NCBI GenBank assembly: GCA_004297555.1
Contig: SCSV01000002.1
Coordinates: forward strand, 1-6,626
Direction of reading: 5' to 3'
From: Salinibacterium sp.
GTDB taxonomy: Bacteria > Actinomycetota > Actinomycetes > Actinomycetales > Microbacteriaceae
Length of the DNA: 6,626 nt
The notes beneath the pieces are model-generated. The model searched no databases, had not been told where the DNA came from, and worked only from the letters and a program-made list of their open reading frames with translations. Positions 4,252-6,626 of the stretch are shown piece after piece. Made by a program: the position numbers and the translations under genes. The stretch's first letter is position 1, and every line of letters starts with the position of its first letter.

Positions 4252-6626
4252 GTGAACGACACCGTCGTCAGCCTGATCTTCAAGGGAATAGACCAACTGA
4301 CGGGAACCGTGGACAAAATCCACGGCAAACTCGGCACGCTCGAAAAGGGCGTTAGCGCGGTCAACACGAAGGTCGGCCTGTTGCAGGGCAGCTTCGGTCG
4401 CCTGCACTCGGTTATCCAGGGCATCGGTCAGGGCATCGGCCAGCGCATCTTCTTCGCCCTCGAGCAGGGCATCCACAGGGTCCTGACGCTCATCCCCGAC
4501 CTGATCGGCCGGGGCGAGCAGTTCGTGACCACGGTCCGAAAGCTCGTCGAGGTCACCGGCATGTTGCCGGAGCAGGCGTCGGTGCTTGCGACCGCGGCCA
4601 ACATCCTCGGCGTCGACGTCGACGCACTCGGGACCGGCTTGGCCCGTATGGCCAACAACGCGGTCACGAACGAAGAGAAGTTCGCCAAGATGGGCATCAC
4701 CATCGCGAAGAACGTCGATGGTTCGGTGAACCTGTGGCAGACGCTGGCCAACCTCCGCGCAGCGACCAGCAGCGCCGGGTTCTCGGCCGAGAGCACCGCG
4801 GCCGCGATCCAGCTCATGGGCCGTGGCGCCAAGGAACTCATCCCGATCCTCGGCCTCACGAACGAGCAGTTCGACGCGATGGCCGCGGAGGCTCACCGGG
4901 CGGGCACCTACCTGACGCAGGCTGGCCTGGACGCAGCGACGGTCTGGGAGCGCACCCACAACCGCATCGAGAACGCGCTGACCGGCGTCGGCACACAGAT
5001 CCTCGGCAACCTCGCGCCGACCCTCTCGAACCTCGTTGACACGATCACGAACACGATCGAAGCCAACATGACCCAGATCATCAACTTCGTGTCGCAGGTC
5101 GTGAACTTCATCGCGGGCATGGTTTCGGGCCTGCTCGGCGTGACCCTCGTCACCAAGCCTTTCGCCACGGCGTTCAGCGAGGTTACGACCGGCGCCGACG
5201 CCGCCGGAGTGGCATGGCAGAACTACCTCGACCGCCAGAAGAAGGCCGGTTCGGGAACCGACACGACGACCAAGTCGATCAACAAGAGCATCGACGCGAT
5301 CGACCGCCAGATCGCCGCCCTGGATAAGCAGGAGCGCGCCCAGAACGCGCGCCAGCAGCGCGACGAGATCGTCGCCCAGATCGACCAGCTCCAGGCGCAA
5401 CTCGATGACATGAAGGGCAAGGCGGTCTTCACCGCCGGTATGTCCGCGCTCGAGGCTGAGCTCGCCCGTCAGGCGCAGGCGCAGTCGATCGTTGACCAAG
5501 AGAAGTCGCTACAGGACGCCAAGGACCGTCTCGCCGAGCACGACGCCCAGGTGGCGCGCGACCTCCGCCGGCAGCAGCTCGAAGACGAGAAGAAGGCCCT
5601 TCAGGACCGGCTCACAGCGCATCGCAAGGCCCTCGCCGGTCAGAAGGCCGCCCTAATGGACTTCGGCGCCTTCCTGAAGAAGTGGCAGAAGGAGCACCCG
5701 CCGGCCGGTGACGAGCCAGTCCCGGGTTCTAGTCACGACAAGTACGGTCGCCCGATCATCCCCCAGGCCTCGCCCGTGGACACCATCGCCGCGGCGGCCC
5801 AACAGGCCGGCAAGGACTTCGGAAAGAAGATCGATGACTTCGCGACGGACGTCGGGAACTTCATCGATAGCGTCAAGTCGTTCGTCGACACGATCTCGCC
5901 CTTCTTGCCACTGGTGGCGACGGCCATCGCCGTCAAGACTGGCGGAGGCTGGGTCGGCTCCATCCTGAAGATGCTCGGCCTAGGTGGTGCCGGGGCAGTG
6001 GTCGCCGGTGGTGGTGGCGGCGGCATTTCCGCATTCGATCCGACTGGTCAGCGCGGGCCCTTCGGCTTCCTGCGGTCGCTGTTCACCGATCCGCTTGCGC
6101 TGCCGACCCTTCTGGCCGGTACGAACCCGGGTAGCGGGCAGGAGCCCGCGCGCCAGTTCGTTGGCAATGTCACCAAGGGAACGCCCGTCGAGTCGGCAAC
6201 GCTGAGCGCCGACAGCATCGTCCGCGACCTTCAGCTCCGCATCTTCGGGCCCAACTCGGTCGACCCGACCACAGGTCGGCCATTTGTGTCGAAGGTGTCG
6301 AGCGAGCTTCCGAAGAACGTCCCGACGGTCTCTTCTTGGGCGAGTCCCGACTCGCAGGATCGCCAGACAACGGCGCTCCAGAAGATCGCCACGGCGGTCA
6401 CACCGGGCGGCTCGTTCTTTCAGCAGATCTACGACCAGAGCGGCCACACCAGCCGCACCGCGGACGCGTCAGAGAACGCCGCGACCGCGAGCCAGGCGAC
6501 GTCCGACAACATCGCGAATGGCATCCAGACGAAGGTCACCAACACCCCGACGGTTGACTCGGCCTCGACCTTCAAGACCGACCTGCCGTATGCCGTCCGC
6601 AGCAACATCAAACAGATCGGCGCCAA
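4252..6626 (+). CDS. Tail tape measure protein (3'-truncated by the window end)
   Basis: The frame starting at GTG 4252 is open to the last base, giving at least 791 residues with no stop. The protein spans the tube lumen during assembly, sets tail length and is ejected with the DNA. Residues 1-75 are helical, with a short Gln-Gly-Ile-Gly repeat. Residues 105-240 match the conserved tape measure core: a segment with LGVDVDALGTGLARMANNAV, then FAKMGI, LRAATSSAGFS, MGRGAKELIPILGLTNEQFD. Residues 273-301 are hydrophobic. Residues 335-482 are a Lys/Glu/Gln/Arg-rich coiled coil, followed by a Pro-rich linker (483-505). A second hydrophobic, Gly-rich region (548-592) ends in six glycines. The rest is polar with no recognised enzyme motif. 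At about 0.15 nm per residue, the visible part alone implies a tail of roughly 120 nm or more. Confidence 0.88.
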   Translation, partial: MNDTVVSLIFKGIDQLTGTVDKIHGKLGTLEKGVSAVNTKVGLLQGSFGRLHSVIQGIGQGIGQRIFFALEQGIHRVLTLIPDLIGRGEQFVTTVRKLVEVTGMLPEQASVLATAANILGVDVDALGTGLARMANNAVTNEEKFAKMGITIAKNVDGSVNLWQTLANLRAATSSAGFSAESTAAAIQLMGRGAKELIPILGLTNEQFDAMAAEAHRAGTYLTQAGLDAATVWERTHNRIENALTGVGTQILGNLAPTLSNLVDTITNTIEANMTQIINFVSQVVNFIAGMVSGLLGVTLVTKPFATAFSEVTTGADAAGVAWQNYLDRQKKAGSGTDTTTKSINKSIDAIDRQIAALDKQERAQNARQQRDEIVAQIDQLQAQLDDMKGKAVFTAGMSALEAELARQAQAQSIVDQEKSLQDAKDRLAEHDAQVARDLRRQQLEDEKKALQDRLTAHRKALAGQKAALMDFGAFLKKWQKEHPPAGDEPVPGSSHDKYGRPIIPQASPVDTIAAAAQQAGKDFGKKIDDFATDVGNFIDSVKSFVDTISPFLPLVATAIAVKTGGGWVGSILKMLGLGGAGAVVAGGGGGGISAFDPTGQRGPFGFLRSLFTDPLALPTLLAGTNPGSGQEPARQFVGNVTKGTPVESATLSADSIVRDLQLRIFGPNSVDPTTGRPFVSKVSSELPKNVPTVSSWASPDSQDRQTTALQKIATAVTPGGSFFQQIYDQSGHTSRTADASENAATASQATSDNIANGIQTKVTNTPTVDSASTFKTDLPYAVRSNIKQIGA

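Noticed and set aside
4249..5499. A 416-codon open reading frame on the minus strand opposite the tape measure gene
   Set aside because: It lies fully antisense to a frame with clear tape measure features, and its translation is a Leu/Val/Arg/Asp-rich low-complexity string typical of the complement of GC-rich genes. Nothing supports a minus-strand gene here.

Overview
This window is a piece of the late structural operon of a tailed double-stranded DNA phage or prophage, most likely with a siphovirus-type tail. All genes read on the + strand, and base composition is GC-rich (a little over 60 percent by eye on a few lines). Junctions are tight, including ATGA and GTGA stop/start overlaps. No tail-sheath gene is visible: the presumed tail tube gene is followed directly by the tail assembly chaperone pair and the tape measure gene. 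The host cannot be named. GC content and the GTG/TTG starts fit a high-GC bacterial host such as an actinobacterium or proteobacterium, but nothing here decides it. It also cannot be told whether this is a free phage or a prophage, because no integrase, attachment site or host gene is in view.

Layout, left to right. 1-162: the last 53 codons of a gene, possibly the major capsid protein. 163-855: putative head-tail connector. 852-1295: putative tail terminator or other neck protein. 1292-1864: HK97 gp10-like neck/tail-completion protein. 1861-2217: small acidic protein of unknown function. 2218-2321: gap holding a striking four-part inverted repeat. 2322-3308: major tail tube protein. 3309-3407: gap holding two hairpins, the second followed by a short T-run and resembling an intrinsic terminator. 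3408-3866: tail assembly chaperone, lambda gpG-like. 3408-4240: the longer chaperone product made by a programmed -1 frameshift at CCCAAAC (3854-3860), lambda gpGT-like. 4252 to beyond 6626: tape measure protein, with 791 codons visible and no stop.

How the parts work together. The first block (163-2217) would build the connector and neck that join the filled head to the tail, from one translationally coupled message. The tube protein stands alone between two structured gaps, as might suit a gene needed in far more copies than its neighbours. The chaperone and its frameshifted form would bind the tape measure protein and help tube subunits polymerise around it. The tape measure protein sets tail length.

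Most of this is ordinary phage biology. The points most worth a second look are the frameshift cassette, whose heptamer, 7-nt spacer and downstream stem all fit the canonical design, and the paired hairpins on both sides of the tail tube gene. I see no sign of a defence system, CRISPR array, RNA gene or mobile element.
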